A stretch of DNA of 32,611 nt from Candidatus Rikenella faecigallinarum (GTDB lineage: Bacteria; Bacteroidota; Bacteroidia; Bacteroidales; Rikenellaceae), in assembly GCA_019113395.1 (NCBI GenBank), contig DXHL01000031.1, positions 1 to 32,611 on the forward strand, given 5' to 3'. The translations under genes and the position numbers were made by a program. Below, piece by piece: positions 1 to 7,254 of this stretch. The first letter of the stretch is position 1, and the number at the start of each line of letters is the position of its first letter. The notes under the pieces are model-generated. The model searched no databases. It had not been told where the DNA came from and saw nothing but the letters and a program-made list of their open reading frames with translations.

Positions 1-196
1 TGGGGTTACCGAGATAAAAGAAAGTAAAAGAATCTACCTGAAGCCCATAAAAGCCTTCTCTTTTTTCGGCATAGAGCCATACTTTAGCGTTTATACGTAT
101 TTTTCCCCGGCACCAATACCGTAACCGTACAGCCTTAATAACTCGCATTGAGAGAGGGATAGCCCTTACTCCTAACGGATTATGTGGCTTGGTCAT
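1..196 (-). CDS. Possible 5' part of an unrecognised ORF, truncated by the window edge
   Basis: Reading leftward from an ATG at 194-196, a frame stays open for 65 codons to the window edge without a stop. The translation begins MTKPHNPLGVR and ends near FFYLGNP. It is rich in aromatic and basic residues, and I recognise no domain. A 7-of-8 match to the TAnnTTTG element lies just upstream on the same strand. The stretch is clearly more AT-rich than the rest of the window and lies beyond the terminator of the fimbrial cassette, so it would be a separate transcription unit. An open frame this short can occur by chance, so this is a weak call; the missing sequence to the left would decide. Confidence 0.2.
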   Translation of the reverse strand, partial: MTKPHNPLGVRAIPLSMRVIKAVRLRYWCRGKIRINAKVWLYAEKREGFYGLQVDSFTFFYLGNP

Positions 197-273
197 TTAT
201 CTTCCAAAGTTTTTTTGCCAACATACAACGCATCGGTTGATTACAATAACTCTTCTCTGTTCTCGCATACCAG

Positions 274-320
274 AAAGGCAGATGCCTGCACTGCATAATG
301 CAGTGCAGGCATCTGCCTTT
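274..320 (-). terminator. Palindromic terminator of the fimbrial cassette
   Basis: Two perfectly complementary 23-nt arms (274-296 and 298-320) surround a single central base. The outer ends are AAA and TTT, so a short U run follows the hairpin on either strand. It starts 20 nt past the stop codon of the last fimbrillin-like gene, the right place for an intrinsic terminator of the minus-strand operon. The long perfect stem is unusual for a simple terminator. Confidence 0.8.
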
Positions 321-340
321 GATAGAAAATGAATAAACCC

Positions 341-1198
341 TTATTCCAACGGGAACTCTGGCATATCCATATCGGTCCAATCGACCAACTGTCCTGAGAC
401 GGTAATCCCGCCAATATTGCTATTCACGGTCACGTCATAGAGATAGGATTTCCCGGGTACCAACTCACGAGAGAAAGAACCGGTAAAGGTCTGGCTATAT
501 CCCGGAACATTCGTCACAGCAACCGTAAAAGTCATCGTGGTTCCCGAAACCAGAATATTGGTCGGGGTTCCGTCTGCCACCGTAATGGTCTGCGTAGGGT
601 CTGATACAGTCACCTTCCCGGTTTCAATATCCAACGTACCGGACTTATAGAATCCACCCACTTCCAAAGAGGCTCCGCTCAAATCCGTCACCGCACTCCC
701 GGCCACCAGTCGAAAAGCGACCTGAGCTCCACAATGCGTAAACGCCAACTGAGCTTTCGTACCGCCGGCTGTTGCCACAATACCCGGCGTGCGGGCCCAC
801 AACACGTCATCACCATGTTTCACGGCAATGGCATGCTCATCTTCCACAGCTTCCACCCGTGGAGCATACGCATAAATATCATACGTGGTTCCGGTCCGCA
901 ACGTCACATCACCTCCCGTAATAATGCCGGAAGCATCCGAGTGAAAGAGTTGGTTTTTCCAGGAGGTTGTTGTAAAATCAGTTTGTGCATCACCCGAAAC
1001 AGTCAGAACATACACTCCGAGATTGGTCTCGGGCAGGGGTTGCATATCGACTTTCGAAGCAGCAGAAGCCGTATTCGTTTGAGCAAACGAAATCTGGCCA
1101 CTCAGAACCAGCTCCGATTGTTCCCCGGTCACCATACTTTTTTCGGTGCAGCTGCTTGCCACTAAAAGGAGACCGGCCAGTATGGGATAAATTTTCAT
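341..1198 (-). CDS. Fimbrillin-like lipoprotein (Mfa_like_1 / fimbrillin family), copy 1
   Basis: A 285-aa exported lipoprotein that is probably a subunit or tip component of a type V (fimbrillin) surface fibre. The N terminus is a lipoprotein signal with lipobox VASSC, Cys at residue 17. The body has the family pattern: a GVYVL strand near residue 62, TYDIYAYAP near 105-113, HGDDVLWA near 128-135, then an AFTH...VAFRL strand and GTLDIETG. The start is set at the ATG at 1198; the longer in-frame start three codons upstream is TTG and would put residues before the signal peptide. It is the last gene of the cassette, 50 nt after its paralogue and 20 nt before a terminator. Known for the family: lipid-linked precursors cross the outer membrane, are trimmed by a protease and polymerise by strand exchange. 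Whether it is a stalk or accessory subunit cannot be told from sequence alone. Confidence 0.85.
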   Translation of the reverse strand: MKIYPILAGLLLVASSCTEKSMVTGEQSELVLSGQISFAQTNTASAASKVDMQPLPETNLGVYVLTVSGDAQTDFTTTSWKNQLFHSDASGIITGGDVTLRTGTTYDIYAYAPRVEAVEDEHAIAVKHGDDVLWARTPGIVATAGGTKAQLAFTHCGAQVAFRLVAGSAVTDLSGASLEVGGFYKSGTLDIETGKVTVSDPTQTITVADGTPTNILVSGTTMTFTVAVTNVPGYSQTFTGSFSRELVPGKSYLYDVTVNSNIGGITVSGQLVDWTDMDMPEFPLE

Positions 1199-1248
1199 GG
1201 TATACAAAATTGCTATTTTATATTCCTTAAAAGAGCCAACGCGAGAGC

Positions 1249-2148
1249 CTAGTTGTTCACTTCAATATCATCGGTTACCGTTTCCCAGGGCACCATACCA
1301 GCCTCCAAGCCCAACGAAGAATTGCGGTCAATCACGGTCACCGTAATAACGGTCGACCGCCCAGGAGTAAAGGTACCCCGTTTCACCCCGGTATACGTAC
1401 CCGCATTGGCACCGTTCGGAATGGTCACCGTCACATTCAGTTCCATGGGCTGGCTGGACGGAATGAAGCATATCGGAGTCTCGATATCAGTAATCTCAAT
1501 GGTATTGTCTACGCTACCTGGCGTAATCTCGCCTGTTGCCAAATCCAGGGTTCCTTCTTTGCTGAAGCCGGTCACTTTTATTGTAGCTCCCGTAATATCG
1601 GGGTTGCTGGCTCCATCGGCTACCACACGGAACGATATTTGAGCCATTTTGTGCTCAAAAGAGAGGTTGGTGGTATGCGTCGAAGTGTTGGGTTGTTCTC
1701 CGGCGGTTTTCGCCCACAGCACATCCGTACCGTGCGTCACCGGAACCGCAGAGGAGGTTTCAGCCGTGACGCCCGCATTATGAGGACTGTAGGCATACAC
1801 GTCGTAGGTGTACCCTGTCGTCAGAATCACAGGAGTGGAAGCATCAGTCTTGTTGAGTGCTCCCGAGGCATCTGCCGAGTACTTTACATTGGTAATCGCA
1901 GCGGTCGAAAGCGATTCTCCACTGGTCAGGTCCACCACATGCACACCGATGGTGGTATTTTCGGGCAGCGGTTCAGTCGTCGCTTTGGAGGCGCTGACAC
2001 GGTTTGCCGAGATATCCACAGTATTGGCCTGCAGGCTCAGTTTACAAGGTTCACCTGAGGTTCCCACCATTTTCACTTTGGAGCAACTGCTCAGTCCCGC
2101 TGTCAGGAGAGCCGCTGCAAACACAGCTAAAACGGATAGCTTTTTCAT
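1249..2148 (-). CDS. Fimbrillin-like lipoprotein (fimbrillin family), copy 2
   Basis: A 299-aa lipoprotein with lipobox GLSSC (Cys 22) and the same fold markers as the neighbouring 285-aa protein: IGVHVVDL near residue 67, YSADASG, TYDVYAYSP near 114-122, HGTDVLWAKT near 139-148, LSFEHKMAQISFRVVA and GTLDLATG. The shared blocks in the same order show that the two are tandem paralogues. Mature fimbrillins are released by cleavage after Arg in Porphyromonas; an Arg lies at residue 50, before the first conserved strand, but use of that site is only inference. It sits 21 nt downstream of the DUF5119 gene, so it is almost certainly co-transcribed. ATG at 2148 is followed directly by a good signal peptide. 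Confidence 0.87.
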   Translation of the reverse strand: MKKLSVLAVFAAALLTAGLSSCSKVKMVGTSGEPCKLSLQANTVDISANRVSASKATTEPLPENTTIGVHVVDLTSGESLSTAAITNVKYSADASGALNKTDASTPVILTTGYTYDVYAYSPHNAGVTAETSSAVPVTHGTDVLWAKTAGEQPNTSTHTTNLSFEHKMAQISFRVVADGASNPDITGATIKVTGFSKEGTLDLATGEITPGSVDNTIEITDIETPICFIPSSQPMELNVTVTIPNGANAGTYTGVKRGTFTPGRSTVITVTVIDRNSSLGLEAGMVPWETVTDDIEVNN

Positions 2149-2169
2149 ATTGTGCTAAATGTTAAGTTT

Positions 2170-3120
2170 CTACTGTTGTTTTGTGGGGTCATTGGGTCGG
2201 TTATCGACATTCATACCGTCTGTGGTCACCTCCCAGCCGGTTATGACAGCCGTAAACCCGACTTCGCTGTTTGCCGAAACTTCAATTTCGACATTGATAT
2301 TGATTTCTGTGGCGGTAGGGTCTTCAATGACATCTCCCGTGATGGTCTCTTCCAGCACCTGCGAGCCACCGTTGTTGAAGGACAACTCCAGGCGTACCTT
2401 GTTATCGACCGACACGTCAGGATTGACCGCTGCCACACCAAACACCAGCGCGTTAGCAGTATAATGGTTTCCGGCCACTTGTTGGGGTTCCAGCTGCGTC
2501 AAGGCAGCATAATCGTTACATTCCCCAGTAGAGAGAAGCACCGAAGCCGCTACACCGGAGAGCGCTGCCGACATTTCGGCCACGGCATCGTAGTCTCCGG
2601 TCAGATAGATGTTCATCGAAACGCGTTGCACCATCGGTTCCGGAACGACCGTGGTAAGGGTGGTATCCTGTTTCAGGACGTTCACCTCCAACAGATGTCC
2701 GCTATAGACCCACCCCGGTTGGCGCACCCACTCTTCGTCAGCTTTGGCCAGTTTGTTGAGAGGCAGGGCATAGGCATATGCCCGGTCATAATCCGACATA
2801 TTGTTGAATCCGACACCTTCGACCTCTTCGTTCACGGCCAGGACTTTATAATTTCCGGAAGGAAGTACCGTCGTGAATGTTCCGTTGTCGGTAGTACCCC
2901 GGAGCAGTGTGCCGTTTTCACCATAGAAGTAGAGGCTCATTTGCTGAGGAGGGTTTTCTCCCTGGACCAGATTTTTCCAGTCCATGTCGAGAATCACGGT
3001 ACCTTCATCGGGTTTCACATACAGATTTCTTTTGACACAAGACGATGCCAGCAGCGTCATGCCGACCGCCAGAGCGGCACAGCGCAGCGATACACGTCCC
3101 ATATATGCTATTTTACCCAT
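2170..3120 (-). CDS. DUF5119 lipoprotein of the fimbrial cassette
   Basis: A 316-aa lipoprotein with a signal peptide ending in lipobox LASSC (Cys 28). The N-terminal half has the DUF5119 pattern, related in layout to FimB/Mfa2 anchor proteins: a VILDMDWKNL strand, MSLYFYGENG, then LPSGNYKVLAVNEE and GVGFNNMSDYD. The C-terminal half is a second predicted beta-sandwich ending in a run of strands around TEININVEIEV. Its probable role is an anchor or assembly partner for the two fimbrillin-like subunits encoded just downstream; this is inferred from context. Start: the ATG at 3120 leaves a 32-nt gap after the DUF3575 gene, whereas the longer reading begins with TTG and nearly touches the upstream stop. 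An internal ATG at 3102 is also possible and would still leave a complete signal peptide. Confidence 0.8.
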   Translation of the reverse strand: MGKIAYMGRVSLRCAALAVGMTLLASSCVKRNLYVKPDEGTVILDMDWKNLVQGENPPQQMSLYFYGENGTLLRGTTDNGTFTTVLPSGNYKVLAVNEEVEGVGFNNMSDYDRAYAYALPLNKLAKADEEWVRQPGWVYSGHLLEVNVLKQDTTLTTVVPEPMVQRVSMNIYLTGDYDAVAEMSAALSGVAASVLLSTGECNDYAALTQLEPQQVAGNHYTANALVFGVAAVNPDVSVDNKVRLELSFNNGGSQVLEETITGDVIEDPTATEININVEIEVSANSEVGFTAVITGWEVTTDGMNVDNRPNDPTKQQ

Positions 3121-3152
3121 GGTAGTTACGTTTCTCAGTCCTAACAATATTA

Positions 3153-4967
3153 CTAACGTCCCAGTCCGAAGCGATAGACCAGTGAAACCTTCGCACCGGT
3201 CAGCCCGAAGTAATTGGCCGAATAGGACGACCGATAGACGTAGTTCGGTGCTGCATAGTAGTATCGGTCGAAGTTACCGGCATGCACCCAACCGCCGCGG
3301 AGTCCGAGTTCCATTCCGAAGTGTTTGGTGAAGGGGAGATAGGCTCCGAAGGAGATACCGGCACCGTAATAATCGCCCGTATTCCCGGTTTCCTGGTTTT
3401 GGAACATATAGTCGAACTGGCCCAGATGACCATATACACCGACATACAGTCCTCGGTACTCTCCATGCCGTTTCCCGAGCCAGTAGCGCACTTCGGGACT
3501 GATTTCATTCACCGCATAGTGTTTTTTATAGAGGTTCATATTCCAGTCGGCATAGACACCTTCCACAGCGGCAGACCAGCGTTCCGCAAAGTAGAATTCC
3601 ACTTCGAGGTTGGCAGCCACGGCAGCCCAATAAGCCAGGTTGGTTTTTACGGCAACCAGCGGACGGTCGAGCACCAGCGGTTGGCGAGGTGCTTTAACCG
3701 GTTTCACTTTTTGCGGTTTAGGTTGTTTTTCCGGTTTGGGTTGCACCACAACCATCTCTTCGCGGGGTGTTTCCTCTACGAGCACCTCTTCTTTGGGAGC
3801 CACGGGCACCTCTGCGACAACGGTCGGTGTCTGAGGTTGCTGTTTGGCAGCTTCTTCGGCCAGCATATTCCGAATCAGCGCTGCAATTTCCGGGTCACAT
3901 CCTTCGGGGCAGGGCTCTTCTTCAGTAATCACCGGCGCAGGAGGAGGAGTCACCACAATCTCATCGGTAGGCTTCACATGCGGCGCAAGCGGTTTGGCCG
4001 GTGCGGTCGGTGTTGCAGGAGCAGACTGTACATCCATCGCCCGCGCCAGAGAGTCAATAAAGCGCTGGAGCTCGGGGTCCAAGCCACCCATGGTACCCGG
4101 CGTTGCAGTCGGACGAACCGGCTGGGGTGCGGTCATCACGGATGTTTCCGTCGGCTGCATTGCAGGCTTGCCTTGCGGAACCCTTTGCGTCGGCTGCATT
4201 GCAGGAGCCGATTGAATCTGTTGCGGCACGGTTTCGGTTTCCGCATAGAAGGTTTCTTCGCGCGGGGCAGTCACAGGCTGTTCAGGCTGTTGCGACCTTT
4301 CGGGCAGCACAACGGTCGGTTCCTGACGCGTTGTTTCCTGCTTTTTATAGTGTCCGAAGACATCCATTTGGTCGTCATGACCGAACGGCGAGAGGTAACG
4401 CCGTTCTTCATCCGCTGCAGACGTGGCACGCGTTGTACGGCGGGAATCCGCCATCAGCACCCCGTTCAGATAGACCGTTACATTGACCTTTTTCAAGAGG
4501 GTAAACACCTGGTCCGGAGAAAAGACATTATTACGAGCCACCACATTACCTGCGACAATCACCGGTTTTGCATATTGTGATTGACGGATAATCGGTTCGA
4601 TATAGGCCTTTATGGCATCGACACGCCGTTCAGCCAATTCCACGGTTCCCAACTGTTCGGAGGTTGTGGAGAAGGCCGTTACCACAATCGAGTCGATATG
4701 CGCAGCGGGTGCTGCGGCCAACTGCTGCATCAGTTCGGTAAATTTTTTCATCGAAGCAGCATTATTCCCATACCGTTCGTAGAACTCAGCGCTGCCGAGT
4801 CCGAACGTAAACGGAATCTCCTGTTTTTGGGGAGCGGTCAGTTGGGTTCCTTGTGCCGTAGCCCGTTGGCTCATTCCCGCTACGCACGTGCACACCAGCA
4901 GTGCACAGGCAACCACGACACTTTTACCGGCCGTTATGTTTGATTTTCTGCGTTTTGCAAAACCCAT
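3153..4967 (-). CDS. DUF3575 outer-membrane protein with OmpA-like N-terminal region and Pro-rich linker
   Basis: A 604-aa protein encoded first in the cassette. Residues 1 to about 39 form a signal peptide after a basic start. Residues roughly 45-185 contain an OmpA-like segment (HIDSIVVTAFSTTSEQLGT then AERRVDAIKAYI), suggesting a degenerate peptidoglycan-binding type fold. Residues about 215-425 are a low-complexity linker rich in Pro, Gln, Thr, Val and Glu. Within it a short motif recurs, once as GLDPELQRFIDSLARAMD and once as CDPEIAALIRNMLAEEA. Residues about 430-604 match DUF3575, beginning LVAVKTNLAYWAAVAANLEVEFYF and rich in aromatic barrel strands, ending in YRFGLGR. DUF3575 proteins commonly accompany DUF5119 and fimbrillin genes in Bacteroidales, so a role as an outer-membrane base for fibre assembly is likely but inferred. 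Confidence 0.82.
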   Translation of the reverse strand: MGFAKRRKSNITAGKSVVVACALLVCTCVAGMSQRATAQGTQLTAPQKQEIPFTFGLGSAEFYERYGNNAASMKKFTELMQQLAAAPAAHIDSIVVTAFSTTSEQLGTVELAERRVDAIKAYIEPIIRQSQYAKPVIVAGNVVARNNVFSPDQVFTLLKKVNVTVYLNGVLMADSRRTTRATSAADEERRYLSPFGHDDQMDVFGHYKKQETTRQEPTVVLPERSQQPEQPVTAPREETFYAETETVPQQIQSAPAMQPTQRVPQGKPAMQPTETSVMTAPQPVRPTATPGTMGGLDPELQRFIDSLARAMDVQSAPATPTAPAKPLAPHVKPTDEIVVTPPPAPVITEEEPCPEGCDPEIAALIRNMLAEEAAKQQPQTPTVVAEVPVAPKEEVLVEETPREEMVVVQPKPEKQPKPQKVKPVKAPRQPLVLDRPLVAVKTNLAYWAAVAANLEVEFYFAERWSAAVEGVYADWNMNLYKKHYAVNEISPEVRYWLGKRHGEYRGLYVGVYGHLGQFDYMFQNQETGNTGDYYGAGISFGAYLPFTKHFGMELGLRGGWVHAGNFDRYYYAAPNYVYRSSYSANYFGLTGAKVSLVYRFGLGR

Positions 4968-5171
4968 ATCGTCGTACTATTTGTATGCCGCCATGTAAGC
5001 GGAAGGTATTTCACGCCGCTAAAATAACAAATATTACTCAGTAATCATCCGTTATTTGTCATATTTTTATTTTTTCTTGTGAAAATTCGGAGAGAGGAGC
5101 AGAAATTTACGATGATTTCAGGGGGTGAGAGGTGTCACACTGAAGAGAATACAAACAGACAGCATCGTATC
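4968..5171. promoter_or_regulatory. AT-rich leader region upstream of the fimbrial cassette
   Basis: About 200 bases without a gene, markedly AT-rich between 5015 and 5095. On the minus strand the element AATATTTG (5028-5035) matches the TAnnTTTG consensus at 7 of 8 positions. It would give a leader of about 55 nt before the DUF3575 start, but no matching TTTG lies at the usual distance upstream. I see no clear operator, invertible repeat pair or riboswitch. The cassette promoter most likely lies here; its exact position is uncertain. Confidence 0.35.
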
Positions 5172-5208
5172 AAAAAAGGAGTTCCCCGAGACATCGGGAA
5201 ACTCCTTT
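5172..5208 (-). terminator. Intrinsic terminator of tRNA-Asp
   Basis: On the minus strand a 15-bp stem with one mismatch (arms about 5176-5190 and 5194-5208) closes a short loop and is followed by a run of six U. It lies just downstream of the tRNA 3' end. Confidence 0.85.
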
Positions 5209-5220
5209 GAGTAAATAAAG

Positions 5221-5294
5221 CGGTGCGGACGAGACTCGAACTCGCGACCCCCTGCGTGACAGGCAGGTATTCTAACCAGCTGAACTACCGCACC
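5221..5294 (-). tRNA. tRNA-Asp (GTC)
   Basis: The minus strand folds as a standard 74-nt tRNA. The acceptor arms GGTGCGG and CCGCACC pair perfectly with a G discriminator base, the D arm has GTTCAGCTGGTTAGAA, the T arm has TTCGAGT, and the anticodon stem CCTGC/GCAGG closes a loop with GTC at 5258-5260. G34 with discriminator G fits Asp identity. CCA is not encoded, so it would be added after transcription. Confidence 0.97.
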
Positions 5295-5346
5295 ATGACA
5301 TCCGCCATTCTCTTCACCTCCTACACCCTCTGCGGATTTGCGAATG

Positions 5347-5377
5347 CAAAGATAGAGCTTTTTCAGAGATATCCAAA
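5347..5377 (-). promoter_or_regulatory. Promoter of tRNA-Asp
   Basis: On the minus strand TTTG (5374-5377) is followed after exactly 19 bases by TATCTTTG (5347-5354), an ideal match to the Bacteroidetes -33/-7 promoter. Transcription should start near 5340, about 45 nt before the mature tRNA. Confidence 0.8.
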
Positions 5378-5404
5378 CTCCAGAATAGATTTTATGCAAA
5401 AAAG

Positions 5405-6433
5405 TTATCGGAGACGAAATGTTGCCAGCACACCTTTGTGGTCTGTGGGCCAATTATCGGTCGAGGGGAGCAGAAAGGGGTCTTGCGACGATTCCACCAT
5501 CCGTTTTCCGCGACACACCGACCCTCGCGGCCCGAAAATAACCACCTCATGCAGCTGGAGGCGTCGGTCGGGGCGATAGTAGATAAAGTCGATGCGTTCG
5601 CGTTCGTCGGCTTTGGGAGCCCACAACAGTTGGTCCATGCGTGCCCCGGGACAATCGGCCGGATAGGTATAGCCGGGATGGGTCACCGGGTTGGGGTAGT
5701 GCTCGCGATAAGAATCTACGTAACCGGCCTCAGTGAGGAGTGTGGAGACGGTCCAAGGTACCACCATCCCGTGGTGGTCGGCACTGTCACGCGTAGCTGC
5801 CACCCAGTCCAGGTGAGACGGTTCATTGAAATCGCCTCCCAGAAAAACCAGATTGCCCGCCGCGGCGTCCCGTGCCGCATCGGCGAGGAAACATCGGATG
5901 GCATCGTCACGCTGCGAGGCTACGTTGTCGGCCAGGATGCTGGATAAAACCGTATCGGGGGCAGGCAGTTCGGCCCAGGTGCTGCCGTCGTAGCCCCGTA
6001 CACGATAGTAGGCGCAATTCCGATAGTCCAAATGAGCCGTGTAGAGGCTCACCCGCGTACCGTCAGGCAGACGGGTCACCAGTTTATAGAGGCTGCCGCG
6101 GTCGTCCTGCTCGGGAAAGATGGTCACGCTGTCCTCAATCGGCCAGCGGCTGAGCAGACCCGAGTCCTTGCTTTTGAACGAGTAGTAGGTGAGTCCCTTT
6201 TCGCGCAGCGAGGCAACCAGACGGTCGCACAGCCGCGTTTGGTTGTAGTTGCGCACCTCACTGAGCATCACCAGGTCGGCATCGGCATAGGCCAATTCAT
6301 CGACCAGGGCCTCGTAGCCGTTGGGCACGGAGGTCCCTTCCTGCCAAATGTTGAGTTGCAACACTTTGAGTTCACGTGCTGCCAGCCCTTGTAGCAGCAC
6401 CCCAAGCAATCCTACGAAAAACAACTTTTTCAT
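5405..6433 (-). CDS. Secreted endonuclease/exonuclease/phosphatase family protein
   Basis: A 342-aa exported protein of the EEP (DNase I-like) superfamily, metal-dependent phosphoesterases. Residues 1 to about 19 form a signal peptide. The fold motifs appear in order: LKVLQLNIW (Asn), MLSEVRN (metal-binding Glu), LYTAHLD, FLGGDFNEPS (Asp and Asn), RIDFIYY, and the C-terminal TDHKGVLATF (Asp-His). All catalytic landmarks are present, so it is probably active; the substrate (nucleic acid, phosphoinositide-like or sphingolipid-type phosphodiester) cannot be told. The start is the ATG at 6433; the longer frame begins at TTG and would put residues before the signal peptide. It begins 36 nt after the mntP stop, so the two are probably co-transcribed. 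Confidence 0.85.
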   Translation of the reverse strand: MKKLFFVGLLGVLLQGLAARELKVLQLNIWQEGTSVPNGYEALVDELAYADADLVMLSEVRNYNQTRLCDRLVASLREKGLTYYSFKSKDSGLLSRWPIEDSVTIFPEQDDRGSLYKLVTRLPDGTRVSLYTAHLDYRNCAYYRVRGYDGSTWAELPAPDTVLSSILADNVASQRDDAIRCFLADAARDAAAGNLVFLGGDFNEPSHLDWVAATRDSADHHGMVVPWTVSTLLTEAGYVDSYREHYPNPVTHPGYTYPADCPGARMDQLLWAPKADERERIDFIYYRPDRRLQLHEVVIFGPRGSVCRGKRMVESSQDPFLLPSTDNWPTDHKGVLATFRLR

Positions 6434-6469
6434 AGCCACCACGTCTGTATTATACAAGAGAGAAGTCCT

Positions 6470-7060
6470 TTACGACAAATGTTCAACGAGCACCTTCACC
6501 CCAATCAGAATCAGGATAATACCCCCGAGCAGTTCGGCACGTTCCCCGAGCCGTCCGCGGCTGCGGCGGCCGAGATAGAGTCCCGTGAGAGAGGAAATCA
6601 TCGTCACCAGCGCAATCATAAAGACCGCTACAAGCATATTGAGCAGTTGCGACGGGGAGGGAATGATGGTGAGCGGAAGAAACGCCATGGCAATGCCCGC
6701 CACGAGGGCATCGATACTGGTCGCCACCCCCAGCACAAGGTTGCGGCCGAAGGCAAAGGGGTTTCCGGAGGGTTGTTCTTCGTCCTCGCCCCGGAAGGAT
6801 TCCCAAATCATTTTCCCACCGAGGAAGAGCAGCAACACAAAGGCGACCCAGTGGTCATAGGCTTCGATAACGGTTCGGAAGTTGGTAGCCACGCCCCAAC
6901 CGATAAAAGGCATCAGCCCCTGACAGAGTCCGAGGACAGCCGCAAAGCGCACCAAACGGGCTCGTGCGCATACACAGCAGGACATTCCGCACGAGAGCGA
7001 GACGGCAAAGGAGTCGAAACAGAGACCGACAGCAAAGAGGAGCAGGGTAATAAAATCCAT
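6470..7060 (-). CDS. mntP: Manganese efflux pump MntP
   Basis: A 196-aa membrane protein of the MntP (former DUF204) family, which exports Mn(II) from the cytoplasm. It shows the internal duplication of the family, with six hydrophobic segments. The two Asp-containing signatures are GLCFDSFAVSLSCG in helix 1 and GVATSIDALVAGIAMAFLP in the second half, where conserved acidic residues bind the ion. Length matches the family (about 190 aa). The start is set at the ATG at 7060, two codons after an in-frame TTG. Known mntP genes are often under Mn riboswitch or MntR control; I see neither here, only a plausible promoter. Confidence 0.93.
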   Translation of the reverse strand: MDFITLLLFAVGLCFDSFAVSLSCGMSCCVCARARLVRFAAVLGLCQGLMPFIGWGVATNFRTVIEAYDHWVAFVLLLFLGGKMIWESFRGEDEEQPSGNPFAFGRNLVLGVATSIDALVAGIAMAFLPLTIIPSPSQLLNMLVAVFMIALVTMISSLTGLYLGRRSRGRLGERAELLGGIILILIGVKVLVEHLS

Positions 7061-7085
7061 AGACAACCGAGAACAATACGGGGCG

Positions 7086-7116
7086 TAAAATTAGGGATTA
7101 TTCCTCAGGGTCACAA
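7086..7116 (-). promoter_or_regulatory. Probable promoter of mntP
   Basis: On the minus strand TTG (7114-7116) and TAATTTTA (7086-7093, 7 of 8 to TAnnTTTG) are 20 bases apart, which predicts a start near 7080 and a 20-nt leader before the mntP ATG. Confidence 0.45.
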
Positions 7117-7219
7117 CCCGCGCACGAGCATATGCCTTCCCTACACAGCATAGAGGTTACAAAATCCAATCGACGCCGACAAGAGAAGCCCGACGGCTGT
7201 ATGTTCTCCAAAATTGGCG

Positions 7220-7227
7220 TACCTTTG
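7220..7227 (+). promoter_or_regulatory. -7 element of the glycosyltransferase gene
   Basis: TACCTTTG is a perfect -7 box, 27 nt before the ATG at 7255. A start site near 7234 would exclude the longer in-frame start at 7132. No good TTTG lies at the expected -33 position. Confidence 0.6.
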
Positions 7228-7254
7228 TTCGACAGACCAAAACCACTATCCGCC

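Noticed and set aside
180-380. 66-codon minus-strand frame across the palindrome
   Set aside because: It runs through the terminator hairpin and into the fimbrillin-like gene's end, with no recognisable features.
2152-3144. 330-codon plus-strand frame opposite the DUF5119 gene
   Set aside because: Antisense shadow: low-complexity His/Arg/Phe-rich translation, while the minus frame has a lipobox and family motifs.
3844-4215. Gly/Ser-rich repeats suggesting a collagen-like or adhesin gene on the plus strand
   Set aside because: They are the reverse complement of the Pro/Thr-rich linker in the DUF3575 protein.
3282-4580. 432-codon plus-strand frame opposite the DUF3575 gene
   Set aside because: Arises from the biased Pro/Thr/Glu codons of the linker on the other strand; translation is Arg/His/Phe-rich with no domain.
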